Assembly (NCBI RefSeq): GCF_019468565.1
Contig: NZ_CP080521.1
Coordinates: 1,674,001 to 1,738,000, forward strand
Reading direction: 5' to 3'
From: Pseudonocardia sp. DSM 110487
Lineage (GTDB): Bacteria; Actinomycetota; Actinomycetes; Mycobacteriales; Pseudonocardiaceae
Length of the DNA stretch: 64,000 bases
The notes under the pieces are model-generated. The model did not search any database. It was not told the DNA's origin and was given only the letters and a program-made list of their open reading frames with translations. The translations under genes were made by a program, and so were the position numbers. How positions within the stretch are numbered: the stretch's first letter is position 1; each line of letters starts with the position of its first letter. Positions 6,858 to 15,456 of the stretch are shown piece by piece.

Positions 6858-9776
6858 GTGGACGTGCTTGTGCTCGGACCGACCGTGGTCCGGGATGGGG
6901 AGGAGTCCCTGCCGGTGCACCGGTCGCTGGAGCGGGCCCTGCTCGTGCGGCTGGCGCTCGCGCGGGGCATGGCGGTTCCGGACGAGCGGCTCGCCGCCGA
7001 TCTGTGGGGCACCGTGGACCTCGCGCGGCCGGAGTCGCGGCTGCGGGTCGTGGTGTCGCGGCTGCGCCGTTCCCTCGGCCCGCGGGCCGACGCGATCAGC
7101 CGTTCCCGGGCGGGCTATCGGCTCGACGCCGACACCGCTGATCTGCGGGCGGCGCAGGTCGCGGCCGATCGGCTGCACGCGGCGGCCAAGACGGGCGACC
7201 ACGTGGCCGTGCGGGCGGCCGCGGCGGAGGCGCTCGGCCAGTGGCGCGGTCCCGCGATGGCCGACATCCGGGCGTTCCCGTACGCGGAACTCGAGGCCGA
7301 GCGGCTCGAGGACTGGCACCTCGAACTCACCGTGTCCCGGCTCCGTGCGGAGCTCGAGCTGGGTGACGCCGCCGCGCACGTGACCGAGCTGGCCGGGCTC
7401 GCCTCGGAGCACCCGCTGCACGAGCCGGTGCGCTGCCTGCTGGCGCTCGCCCTCTACCGCACGGGACGGCAGGCCGACGCGCTCGACCAGCTCGCCCGGC
7501 TGCGCCACGCGCTCGCCGACGAGCTGGGGGTCGACCCCGGCGCGGCTACGGCCGACCTCGAGCTGCGGCTGCTGCGCCATGACCCGGCGCTCCTGTCCGC
7601 GCCCCGGGCCGTTGCGGTTCGGCCGGCACCGCCGGAACCTCGTTCGCCGCTGCCGGAGCCGTCCACGAGCTTCGTGGGGCGCGACGGCGAGCTCGCCGCC
7701 ATCGTCGAGCGGCTGGGCAGGCCCGGCGTGGTGACGCTGGTCGGGGAGCCGGGGTGCGGGAAGTCGAGGCTCGCGGCCGAGGCGGTCCGGGTGCTGGCGC
7801 CCGCGGGCCGCCGATGCGTCGTCGTGGAGCTCGCACGGTCCGATCGGGACGACGCGGTGGTCGTCGCGCTCGCGGATGCCGCGGGTGTGGAACCCGGCAC
7901 CCGTGACCTGATCGCCGCCACCGCGCCCGCGCTCGGCGACGCGCTCCTGGTGATCGACAACGCCGAGCACCTCGTCGAGCGCGTCAGCGCGGCGGTCCGC
8001 GACCTCCGCAGGGCCGGTCACGGCCTGACGGTGCTCGTCACGTCGCAACGGCCGCTGCTGCTGGCCGAGGAAACCCAGCACCGGGTACGGCCACTGGCCC
8101 CGCAGGCCGCAGCCACCCTGTTCCGGGATCGGGCGGGAGCGCACACGCGATTCGATCCCGAGCAGGACGGCGACATCGCCACGATCTGCGCGGCGGTCGA
8201 CGGGCTACCGCTCGGCATCGAGCTCGCAGCCGGCCTGACGCGGGCGCTGACCGTCCCCCAGCTGGCGGTGCGGGTGACCGACCGCCTGCGGCTGCTCGTC
8301 GGGGGCGGGCGCAGCGGCTCCGCGCGGCACGGGAGCCTGCGCGCCGCGCTCGACTGGAGCCACGAGCTCCTCGACGACCGGGAGCAGGCGGTGCTACGGC
8401 GGGTCGGAGTGTTCGCCGGCGGCTTCACCCTCGAATCGGCCGAGCGTGTCGTGCCGGACGGGAAGGTCGAGCTCGGCGACGTGGCGCCTGCGCTCGCCGA
8501 GCTCGTCGACCGCAGCCTGATCACCGTCCGCAACGACGCGGCATCCCGCCGGTTCGCGCTGCTCGAGACGGTCCGCGACTACGCGCTCGCCGAGCTGCAC
8601 AGCGCAGGCGAGACCGCCGCGACGAGGAGCCGGCGGCTCGCCTGGTGCCTCGACTACGTCGACGACCTGCGCGCCGTCGACGAGTTCGCCTCGGCCGACA
8701 CCGTCGCCGCCGTGTTCGCCGAGTGGCCCAACCTCGTCGAGGCGCTCGACCAGGCCGCGGTCAGCGACCTCGCGGTGGACGCGCTGCCGCTCGTCAACGC
8801 CCTGCACGTGCCGTGGCTGGCGCGTGCATGGTTCCGGGAGGCGCAGCGGCAGTTCGCCGCGTTCGCCGACGTGCCCGGCGCCGAACCCGTCGAGCGGGCG
8901 AGGGCCATGAGCAACCACGCCTTCCACACCCTGATGGTCGGCCGGCTCGACGAGGCCGCCGGGCTGCTCGCGCGGGCCGCCGAACTGGCGGGGGACCTCG
9001 ACGACGACCGGCTCGTCACCACCATCCAGTACCACCGGGGCATCGTCGAGATCGAGCGCTGTCATCTCACCGAGGCGATCAGCACCCTCCGCGACGGCGA
9101 GCGCCGCGCCCGGGAGCTGGGCGACGCCCGCAGGGCGTCGTCGTTCGCCGATGCGCTGGGCACGGCCCTGCTGTTCAGCGGCGACGCCGCGGGCGCGCTC
9201 GAGTGCTACCGCACGGCCACCGACGTCGAACACGGCGACGAGCACAACCTCTCCCGCGGACTCAGCAACCAGGCGAAGGCGCTGCTCGGAACGGGCCGCT
9301 GGGCCGACGCGCTCCGGGTGGCGAGCGAGTCCGACCACTATGCGATGCGGCTCGACGACCGTCAGATCCTGCCCCTGAACGATCTGGTGCGGGGTGCCGT
9401 CGCGCTCGCGGAGGGCGACCTCGACGCCGCCGAGGCACACTGCCGTACCTCGCTCGCCTACACCGAGTCCGGGGCGAGCATGGCCCACATCGACCTCGCG
9501 GACGTGCTCGTCGCGAAGAGCGAGCTGGCGGAGGCCGGCGCGCTGCTCGACACGGTGTACGAGGACACGCCACCCGGCGGCGTCCCGTGGCTGGCCGCCC
9601 GCGCGGTGTCGGCCGCGCTCACGCTGGCCGAGGGTGATGTCGAGACCGCGCGCACGCTCACGGAGGAGATCACGGAGAGGTACCGGACCAGCGGATTCGG
9701 GTGGCCGCGCTACGCCGACCGGCTCCGCGCGGTGCGCGAGCAGATCGAGCCGTCAGGGCCCTCGGTGGTCGAGTAG
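6858..9776 (+). CDS. SARP/AfsR-like regulator (wHTH-BTAD-NTPase-TPR)
   Basis: This is a 972-residue regulator of the AfsR/large SARP type. GTG 6858 was chosen because GGGGGGA precedes it and translation then starts MDVLVLGP, the family's standard N-terminus. Domains: OmpR-type winged helix (about 1-85), BTAD (about 90-240), an STAND/NB-ARC-like NTPase with Walker A GEPGCGKSRLAAEA (about 295) and a Walker B-like LLVIDNAEHLVE, then TPR-like repeats to the C-terminus. Such proteins activate nearby secondary or catabolic genes. It converges on boxB with an 11-bp gap, and its promoter holds a TetR palindrome. Control of the benzoate genes is an inference from proximity. Confidence 0.88.
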   Translation: MDVLVLGPTVVRDGEESLPVHRSLERALLVRLALARGMAVPDERLAADLWGTVDLARPESRLRVVVSRLRRSLGPRADAISRSRAGYRLDADTADLRAAQVAADRLHAAAKTGDHVAVRAAAAEALGQWRGPAMADIRAFPYAELEAERLEDWHLELTVSRLRAELELGDAAAHVTELAGLASEHPLHEPVRCLLALALYRTGRQADALDQLARLRHALADELGVDPGAATADLELRLLRHDPALLSAPRAVAVRPAPPEPRSPLPEPSTSFVGRDGELAAIVERLGRPGVVTLVGEPGCGKSRLAAEAVRVLAPAGRRCVVVELARSDRDDAVVVALADAAGVEPGTRDLIAATAPALGDALLVIDNAEHLVERVSAAVRDLRRAGHGLTVLVTSQRPLLLAEETQHRVRPLAPQAAATLFRDRAGAHTRFDPEQDGDIATICAAVDGLPLGIELAAGLTRALTVPQLAVRVTDRLRLLVGGGRSGSARHGSLRAALDWSHELLDDREQAVLRRVGVFAGGFTLESAERVVPDGKVELGDVAPALAELVDRSLITVRNDAASRRFALLETVRDYALAELHSAGETAATRSRRLAWCLDYVDDLRAVDEFASADTVAAVFAEWPNLVEALDQAAVSDLAVDALPLVNALHVPWLARAWFREAQRQFAAFADVPGAEPVERARAMSNHAFHTLMVGRLDEAAGLLARAAELAGDLDDDRLVTTIQYHRGIVEIERCHLTEAISTLRDGERRARELGDARRASSFADALGTALLFSGDAAGALECYRTATDVEHGDEHNLSRGLSNQAKALLGTGRWADALRVASESDHYAMRLDDRQILPLNDLVRGAVALAEGDLDAAEAHCRTSLAYTESGASMAHIDLADVLVAKSELAEAGALLDTVYEDTPPGGVPWLAARAVSAALTLAEGDVETARTLTEEITERYRTSGFGWPRYADRLRAVREQIEPSGPSVVE

Positions 9777-9787
9777 CGGTGGGGCGC

Positions 9788-11200
9788 TCAGGGGAAGTGG
9801 ACGTACTCGTAGTCGACCGGCTTGTCGTTGATGCCCTTCGACGGCGGGGCGATCCAACCCGCGATCTTGCCCGGCTCGTAGACCGGCCGCATCAGCGACC
9901 GGACGTGGGTCTTGTCGGCCTCGCTGGGTAGCCACGTGTCCTCGTTGGCCGCCCAGACGTCCTCGCCGACGAGGTCGCCCTTCGGCGTGACGTGGTGGTC
10001 GGCGAACACGCCGACGTGGCGGTTGAACCCGACGTGCGGCAGGTACAGGCGCCGGCCGATCCCGCCCTTCTCGAGCACCCGGTTCCAGCGCTTCAGCCCG
10101 GTCTCGCAGTCGGCGATGTACTCGCGGCGCAGGTCGTGGTTGAGCGCGAGCAGCGCCGACACCTCGTCGGTGGTGATCTCGCCGTCCCGCACGACGTCGA
10201 TGTGCGCGGCGTCCTCGGTGAGCACGTGGTCGTCCTTGCGCCGTTCCTCCTGCCAGCGGCCCTTCAGCCCGGCGGTGAAGTAGTTGGCGGCGTTGGTGGA
10301 GCGCTCGGAGCCGAACAGGTCCAGCGACACCGAGTAGTGGAAGTTGATGTACTTCTGGATCACGTCGAGGGGGATGCCGCCGCGGGGCGCGATGTCGTCG
10401 GTGTCGTGCTCGCGCATCAGCTCGGCGGTGCGTGCGACCACCCGGTCGATGCCGGTCGTGCCGACGAACATGTGGTGCGCCTCCTCCTTGAGCATGAACT
10501 CGCAGGTCCTGCTCAAGGGGTCGAACGCGGATTCCTTCAGCGTGCCGAGCTGGTACTTACCGTCGCGGTCCGTGAAGTACGTGAACATGTAGAACGACAG
10601 CCAGTCCGGCGTCTCCTCGTTGAACGCGCCGAGGATGCGGGGGGAGTCGATGTCGCCGGAGTTGCGCTGCAGCAGCGCCTCGGCCTCCTCACGGCCCGCC
10701 CGGCCGAAGTAGGCGTGCAGCAGGTAGACCATCGCCCACAGGTGGCGGCCCTCCTCCACGTTGACCTGGAAGAGGTTGCGCAGGTCGTACAAGCTCGGGG
10801 CGCTCTCGCCGAGGCGGCGCTGCTGCTCCACCGACGCCGGCTCGGTGTCGCCCTGGATCACGATGAGCCGCTGCAGGTCGGCGCGGTACTCGCCGGGCAC
10901 CTGCTGCCACACCGGCTCGCCCTTCTGCTCGCCGAAGGCGACGCGGCGGTCGGTGTTGCGCTCGGCGAGGAAGACGCCCCAGCGGTACTCGTCCATCGGC
11001 ACGTGGTCGAAGTGCGCCCACCCCTCGCGGCCGACCGCGACGGCCGTGCGCAGGTAGACGTCCTCGGTGGGCACGGCGGGGCCCATGGTCTTCCACCAGT
11101 TCAGGAAGTTGGGCTGCCACGACTCGAGGGCCCGCTGCAGCTTGCGGTCGCCCGCCAGGTCGACGTTGTTCGGGATCTTCTCGCTGTAGTCGATGCTCAT
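9788..11200 (-). CDS. boxB: Benzoyl-CoA 2,3-epoxidase, oxygenase component
   Basis: This is a 470-residue soluble diiron oxygenase that converts benzoyl-CoA to 2,3-epoxybenzoyl-CoA using O2 and reductant from BoxA. The sequence has BoxB hallmarks across its whole length (SWQPNFLNWWKTMGP, FQVNVEEGRHLWAMVYLL, EEAHHMFVG). Candidate diiron ligands are Glu120, Glu150, His153, Asp211, Glu240 and His243, in ferritin-like EEGRH and EEAHH helices. Its ATG lies 7 nt after the boxC stop, so the two are one operon. No boxA reductase is present in the window, so electrons must come from a protein encoded elsewhere. Confidence 0.93.
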   Translation of the reverse strand: MSIDYSEKIPNNVDLAGDRKLQRALESWQPNFLNWWKTMGPAVPTEDVYLRTAVAVGREGWAHFDHVPMDEYRWGVFLAERNTDRRVAFGEQKGEPVWQQVPGEYRADLQRLIVIQGDTEPASVEQQRRLGESAPSLYDLRNLFQVNVEEGRHLWAMVYLLHAYFGRAGREEAEALLQRNSGDIDSPRILGAFNEETPDWLSFYMFTYFTDRDGKYQLGTLKESAFDPLSRTCEFMLKEEAHHMFVGTTGIDRVVARTAELMREHDTDDIAPRGGIPLDVIQKYINFHYSVSLDLFGSERSTNAANYFTAGLKGRWQEERRKDDHVLTEDAAHIDVVRDGEITTDEVSALLALNHDLRREYIADCETGLKRWNRVLEKGGIGRRLYLPHVGFNRHVGVFADHHVTPKGDLVGEDVWAANEDTWLPSEADKTHVRSLMRPVYEPGKIAGWIAPPSKGINDKPVDYEYVHFP

Positions 11201-11207
11201 GAAGTGG

Positions 11208-12899
11208 TCACACCCGCCTGCGGTCGAAGTCGGCCCTGCGGCCCGTGCCGTACCGGCGCAGCGCGCCTTCCGGGCCCGCCGCGTTCGGTCGAACGAAGAT
11301 CCAGTTCTGCCATGCGGTGAGCCGACCGAAGATCCGTGTCTCCATCGTCTCCGGGCCGACGAACCGGTGGTTGGCCTCCATACCGGTCAGCGCGTCGGGG
11401 GACAGGGACGCCCGCTCCTCCAGCATGATCCGGATCTCGTCGTCCCAGTCGATGTCGTCGGGAGCGTCGGTGACCAGCCCCAGCTCCAGCGCCTCGCGCG
11501 CGTCGATGCGGCGTCCGGCCTCCTGGCGCAACTTCGCGACGTGATCGTCGTCGCCGTAGAAGCGGCTCGCGAGGCGGGAAAGGCCGTTGCCCATGGGGAA
11601 GGCGCCGAAGTTGCTGTCGGACAGCACGATCTGGGCCGGCTCGCCCTCCTGGGCGTCCTCCTCGAGGAAGCCGTCGAGCATGTACTGCCGGTCGCAGGCA
11701 AGCGCCAGCTCCAGCAGCGCCCCCGCGAAGCACGAGCCCGGCTCGATGAGCGCGACCAGCGAACGCGATGTGACGTCGAGGCGCTTGAGCACGCGCTTGT
11801 AGTAGTGCCGGATCTCGTTGACCAGCCAGTCGTCGCGGGAATGCTGCGCGATCACGCGTTCGAACGCCAGCGCGTCCTCCACGTCGCCCTTGGTGCGGAT
11901 CACCCACGTGCCGAGCTCGCGCTCGTTGGCGCGCAGCCGCAGGATCAGATCGTCCAGCTCCCGGCTCATCGCGAGCGGCCAGAACCGGGCGCCCAGCTCG
12001 TGCACCCGCTCGACCGTGTCGGGGACGTCGCCCTCCGGGCCGTGCACGGTGATCTCGACGATCCCGTTCGCCCGGTCGTAGCGCGCCTCGACGTGCTGGT
12101 AGCGCAGGCCGTCGGCGGACTCATCACGCTGTAGCGGCGGCAGTTCGACGCCATGGGCGTCGGCCGGCCGGGTGGAGCGGGCGGCGACCTCGGCGGCGCG
12201 CTCGGCCACCGTCTCGTCCCACTGCCGCTTGGGGATCACCTCGTCGACCAGCCGCCACTCGACGGCCTGCCGCCCCCGGATGCCCTCGGAGCGGGTGGCG
12301 AACACGTCGGCGCGGTCCTTGCGCACCTTGCGCTTGTCGGTGACGCGGGTGAGCCCTCCGGTGCCGGGCAGGACCCCGAGCAGCGGCACCTCCGGCAGCG
12401 CGACGGCGGAGGAGTTGTCGTCGATCAGCAGGATCTGCTCGCACGCGAGCGCCATCTCGTACCCACCGCCCGCTGCCGTGCCGTTGACGGCCGCGATCCA
12501 GGTCTGCCCGGAATGCGCGGTGGCGTCCTCGATCTCGTTGCGGGTCTCGTTGGTGAACTTGCAGAAGTTCACCTTCCACGGGTGGCTGCTCTGGGCGAGC
12601 ATTCGGATGTTCGCGCCCGCGCAGAAGTTGCGGTCGCGTGCGCTGGTGAGCACCACCGCCCGCACCTGCGGGTGGGAGAAGCGCAGCCGCTGCACGGCGT
12701 CGTGCAGCTCGATGTCGACGCCGAGGTCGTAGCTGTTCATCTTCAGCTCGTAGCCCGGCACCAGCCCGCCGTCCTCGGCGACGTCGAGGCGCAGGTACGC
12801 GACCTCCCCCTGCACGTCGAGCCGCCAGTGGCGGTAGCTCGACGGATCGGTGTCGAACGAGACCTGGGGTTCGGTGGCCGGCTCGGCGGTGCTGGTCAT
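11208..12899 (-). CDS. boxC: 2,3-epoxybenzoyl-CoA dihydrolase (benzoyl-CoA-dihydrodiol lyase)
   Basis: A 563-residue crotonase-superfamily enzyme that opens the epoxide ring hydrolytically and releases formate, giving 3,4-dehydroadipyl-CoA semialdehyde. ATG 12899 has AGGAGG about 9 nt upstream; the longer in-frame extension to 13136 lacks a site and looks non-coding. Two crotonase-like halves are visible: the first with RDRNFCAGANIRML and GGGYEMALACEQILL, the second with GSCFAGALLELALACDRQYML. The family is usually about 550 residues. It is the first gene of the boxC-boxB operon and has a well-formed promoter. Confidence 0.93.
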   Translation of the reverse strand: MTSTAEPATEPQVSFDTDPSSYRHWRLDVQGEVAYLRLDVAEDGGLVPGYELKMNSYDLGVDIELHDAVQRLRFSHPQVRAVVLTSARDRNFCAGANIRMLAQSSHPWKVNFCKFTNETRNEIEDATAHSGQTWIAAVNGTAAGGGYEMALACEQILLIDDNSSAVALPEVPLLGVLPGTGGLTRVTDKRKVRKDRADVFATRSEGIRGRQAVEWRLVDEVIPKRQWDETVAERAAEVAARSTRPADAHGVELPPLQRDESADGLRYQHVEARYDRANGIVEITVHGPEGDVPDTVERVHELGARFWPLAMSRELDDLILRLRANERELGTWVIRTKGDVEDALAFERVIAQHSRDDWLVNEIRHYYKRVLKRLDVTSRSLVALIEPGSCFAGALLELALACDRQYMLDGFLEEDAQEGEPAQIVLSDSNFGAFPMGNGLSRLASRFYGDDDHVAKLRQEAGRRIDAREALELGLVTDAPDDIDWDDEIRIMLEERASLSPDALTGMEANHRFVGPETMETRIFGRLTAWQNWIFVRPNAAGPEGALRRYGTGRRADFDRRRV

Positions 12900-12939
12900 C
12901 GCTGACGAACCTCCTGCGGCGGCGCGGCGGACCTGCGTC

Positions 12940-12984
12940 AGTCTACAGCTGCTCGACAGAACGGCAAGTAGATGTAGAACGTTC
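12940..12984 (-). promoter_or_regulatory. boxC promoter with shared upstream motif
   Basis: Read on the minus strand, TTGCCG (-35, 12967-12962) and TAGACT (-10, 12945-12940, with a TG extension) are 16 bp apart. Directly upstream is GAACGTTCTAC, containing the palindrome GAACGTTC. The benzoate-CoA ligase promoter has the same -35/-10 spacing and GAAnnTTCTACnT at the same distance; 16 of 23 positions match up to the end of the -35 box. Confidence 0.6.
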
Positions 12985-13271
12985 GGTGGGTTCAGCTGGT
13001 CCACATGGCTCGAAGGCGTTGGCGAAGCCAAGATGGCCGTGCACGGACCTCCGAACGCGTCATTGCGGTGATGCAGTCGGGGCATGTCGGTCCGATCGGG
13101 GCAACGAGCGGAGCGGGGCTGATCAAGCGGCTGCACATCACTCGGACCTGCCGTGAGCCGGTCAACGGTTGGAGTTCCCAGGTGGGGTGGTAATGCGCAC
13201 GCCCGTCTCCGGCATCCGTGACGACGACGACTCGGGTCGACCAGCCGTAGGCCATCCAGCTCGCCTCGCTG
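12985..13271. other. Non-coding stretch
   Basis: Short frames exist on both strands but none has a plausible ribosome site, conserved domain or coherent amino-acid composition. Nothing else was recognised. It separates the boxC promoter from a small Cys-containing gene. Confidence 0.4.
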
Positions 13272-13523
13272 TCACCTTCGACGGTGGGCTGGTGCCGGCA
13301 GTTGCTCGCGGGTGTTCGCCTCGCTGAACGCGCGCGCAACTTCCGCCAGATCTGCGAGTCGACACGGCGAGCGCGGCGCTCCGCGTACTCCTCGCACGCA
13401 ACCGCGGCACCGTCCGTCCGGCCCCGCAACGTGCTCGGCCAGCAAGGATGAGAGCAGTCGGGGCCACCCGGCCAAGATCATCGCCGCTTCTTGCATCCGG
13501 ACGGGCGCGGTCCACGCATCCAT
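13272..13523 (-). CDS. Small hypothetical protein with CxxC motif
   Basis: An 83-residue protein. ATG 13523 is preceded by GAGGGGTG. It contains LLAEHVAGPDGRCRGCVRGVRG followed by SPCRLADLAEVA, a CxxC plus a further Cys typical of small actinobacterial proteins of unknown function often found near XRE regulators. A metal- or redox-related role is possible but not shown. It is divergent from the 62-residue gene at 13682. Confidence 0.45.
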   Translation of the reverse strand: MDAWTAPVRMQEAAMILAGWPRLLSSLLAEHVAGPDGRCRGCVRGVRGAPRSPCRLADLAEVARAFSEANTREQLPAPAHRRR

Positions 13524-13681
13524 GACATCACCCCTCTATGGGCGATCGCGTGCTCGCCCTTGTGTCAGAGCGTGTCACTGCAGATCGTTGCGAGTCAAGC
13601 TTCGCTCGTCTTGACGCTGGACCGTCGCCAGGCCCATGCTGGAGTCACTGCGTTTCAGGCCAATTCAGAAGGGGTCGCGCC

Positions 13682-13870
13682 ATGGCGCTCGTCGTGCTCG
13701 CCGACAGTGGATGTCCGGACGGCACTTGCCCGACGTTCTTGATCGACGAGGCCACGGGTGATGTGTTCGTCCGTGGCTACGACCCGGAGGACCCGTTGGG
13801 TCAGCGTGAGCTCGACGTACGCATCCCTGCCGTCCGGTGGGCGACGCTGATGGCAAAGATGGGCAACTGA
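13682..13870 (+). CDS. Small hypothetical protein (XRE-locus type)
   Basis: This encodes 62 residues. The product starts MALVVLADSGCPDGTCPTFL, with Cys11 and Cys16, and continues DEATGDVFVRGYDPEDP. The GDVFVRGY segment and the size are typical of small proteins found beside XRE-DUF5753 regulators in actinobacteria. AAGGGG lies about 10 nt before the ATG. The function is unknown. It probably forms a locus with the genes at 13941 and 14473. Confidence 0.6.
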   Translation: MALVVLADSGCPDGTCPTFLIDEATGDVFVRGYDPEDPLGQRELDVRIPAVRWATLMAKMGN

Positions 13871-13890
13871 GCGAGTTTGCGAGCGAATTC

Positions 13891-13944
13891 ATGTCACAGC
13901 GCACCCGCGAAGCGCTCGCCGAGGGCAGCGAGGTCGAGCGGTGA
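13891..13944 (+). CDS. Tiny 17-codon ORF overlapping the DUF6879 start
   Basis: ATG 13891 starts MSQRTREALAEGSEVER and its TGA (13942-13944) overlaps the GTG of the next gene (GTGA). There is no strong ribosome site. It could provide translational coupling between the 62-residue gene and the DUF6879 gene, or be fortuitous. Confidence 0.2.
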   Translation: MSQRTREALAEGSEVER

Positions 13945-14480
13945 GCGGGCAGACCTTCGACAGCCTCTTCGAATCGTTCGAGCGCACCGTGTTCCGGCTC
14001 GAAGCCTTGCCGGCCTACGAGGTCGGTGGCGCCGACGCAGAACGGTTCCAGGCGTATCACGAGGGGCGCCCGTTGTCGGTACGCTCCGTCCGCACCAGCC
14101 CCTGGCTGGCCAGGATCGCCGTTTCGACGGTCACCGCGGGAAAGGCGTGGTCGAGGGTGCGTGTCGTGGATTCCCCGCTCAGTCCCTACCAGCGGTACTC
14201 GCTGGAGGCCTACCGGGAGTCGCAGGCCGCGGGCGAGGAGATCTTCCTCGCCCCGCGATCGGCGGTCCGCGACTGGGGTCCAGACTTCTGGCTCTTCGAC
14301 GGGGGTACACCGAGAGCCCGCGCCGCGCTCATGCGGTACTCCCCTGACGGACAGTTTCACGGGTTCGAGTTCGTGGAGGACCCGGAGCCATTGGCGGGGA
14401 TGGAACAGGCACGGCTGAACGCGGTGGCAAACAGCGTTCCGCTGAACGTGTTCCTCGCGGAGGACGTCGCCGGTGCCTGA
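13941..14480 (+). CDS. DUF6879 family protein
   Basis: A 179-residue protein starting at GTG 13941. The pattern FDSLFESFERTVFRLEALPAYEV, then SPLSPYQRYSLEAYRESQAAGEEIFLAPR and DWGPDFWLFDG, is that of the DUF6879 family, which is typically encoded directly next to XRE-DUF5753 regulators in actinobacteria. Its last 8 bases (GTGCCTGA) also contain the start of the downstream regulator, so the two are translationally coupled. The molecular function is unknown; toxin-like or regulator-partner roles have been suggested for the neighbourhood, but nothing here proves one. Confidence 0.75.
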   Translation: MSGQTFDSLFESFERTVFRLEALPAYEVGGADAERFQAYHEGRPLSVRSVRTSPWLARIAVSTVTAGKAWSRVRVVDSPLSPYQRYSLEAYRESQAAGEEIFLAPRSAVRDWGPDFWLFDGGTPRARAALMRYSPDGQFHGFEFVEDPEPLAGMEQARLNAVANSVPLNVFLAEDVAGA

Positions 14481-15294
14481 CGCTTCCGCGCTCAGACAGG
14501 AGCTGGCGACGGAGCTTCGCACGCTCCGCGCGATGGCCGGCGTGTCCGGCCGCGCGCTCGGGGAGCGGATCGGCACATCTCAGGGCACGGTCTGGCGAAT
14601 CGAGCACGCCCAGGCATTGCCCACTCGGCAACAAGCGCAGGCATGGCTCGACGCATGCGCGGCCGACGACGAGCGCACGACACGCGTGCTGCACATGCTC
14701 GAAGATGCCTACCGGGAAGCGCCGACATGGACGCGGACCCTTGCCGGCCGCAACCACATGCAGAGCGAGATCGCGGCCCGGGAGCGCGCCTCGGTATCGG
14801 TGCGCAACTTCCAGCCCACGATCGTGCCCGGACTGCTCCAGACTGCCGAGTATGCGCGGCATCTGGTTCCTTTCGTCGACCGGACCGGCGAGGTCGATGT
14901 CGAGGAACACGTCGCGAAGCGGCTGGAGCGGCAGGCGATGCTCGATGCCGAAGGGTGCCGTTTCGCCTTCTTCCTCGGGGAACGAGCGCTGCGATGGTCG
15001 CCGGGGCCCGGCGTGATGGCCGCGCAGCTGGAGAAGCTCGCCGCAGCCATCGCGCGGCCCGGGATCACGCTCGGAGTGGTTCCCGACGCGGCGCCGGTCG
15101 TGGCCTGGCACAACTTCGTCATCCACGAGCCCGCGGATGGGCAACCCACGTACGTGACCACCGAGACCGTGCACGGCGAACTCACGGTCCGCGAATCGGC
15201 CGACGTGGCGATCTACCTGAAGCTGTGGGATCAGCTTCTGCACTCGGCTGTCGTCGGTGACGACGCCGCGGAGTGGATCCGCAAGCTCTCCTGA
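14473..15294 (+). CDS. XRE family regulator with DUF5753
   Basis: A 273-residue DNA-binding protein starting at GTG 14473, inside the end of the upstream gene. The N-terminal helix-turn-helix spans about residues 8-65 (ELRTLRAMAGVSGRALGERIGTSQGTVWRIE). The rest is DUF5753, with the diagnostic FQPTIVPGLLQTAEYAR near residue 115 and VAWHNFVIHE towards the end. These regulators are numerous in Streptomyces and Pseudonocardia and are paired with small partners (DUF397 or DUF6879). No DUF397 gene is seen here. Confidence 0.9.
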   Translation: MPDASALRQELATELRTLRAMAGVSGRALGERIGTSQGTVWRIEHAQALPTRQQAQAWLDACAADDERTTRVLHMLEDAYREAPTWTRTLAGRNHMQSEIAARERASVSVRNFQPTIVPGLLQTAEYARHLVPFVDRTGEVDVEEHVAKRLERQAMLDAEGCRFAFFLGERALRWSPGPGVMAAQLEKLAAAIARPGITLGVVPDAAPVVAWHNFVIHEPADGQPTYVTTETVHGELTVRESADVAIYLKLWDQLLHSAVVGDDAAEWIRKLS

Positions 15295-15312
15295 GCCCAG
15301 AAGCGTGGCGGG

Positions 15313-15328
15313 GCGTTCCGCGGAACGC
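15313..15328. repeat. 16-bp palindrome, copy 1
   Basis: GCGTTCCGCGGAACGC is perfectly self-complementary. It lies 19 bp after the XRE stop. An identical palindrome occurs at 27646-27661 in another intergenic region. Confidence 0.6.
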
Positions 15329-15456
15329 GACCGGCGTCCGTGGTCCGGCTCCGATTAGGCACTCGCTACCGATGTCCCGTGGTTCCGGCAGCGGTAGGAC
15401 AGACCGATGGGCAGCGAACTCGACCCCATCCGCGTGGCCGAACGGTTCGTGTCGGC

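Noticed and set aside
11208..13136. Longer boxC starting at 13136
   Set aside because: The extension has no family similarity and covers the -35/-10 promoter; ATG 12899 with AGGAGG is the better start.
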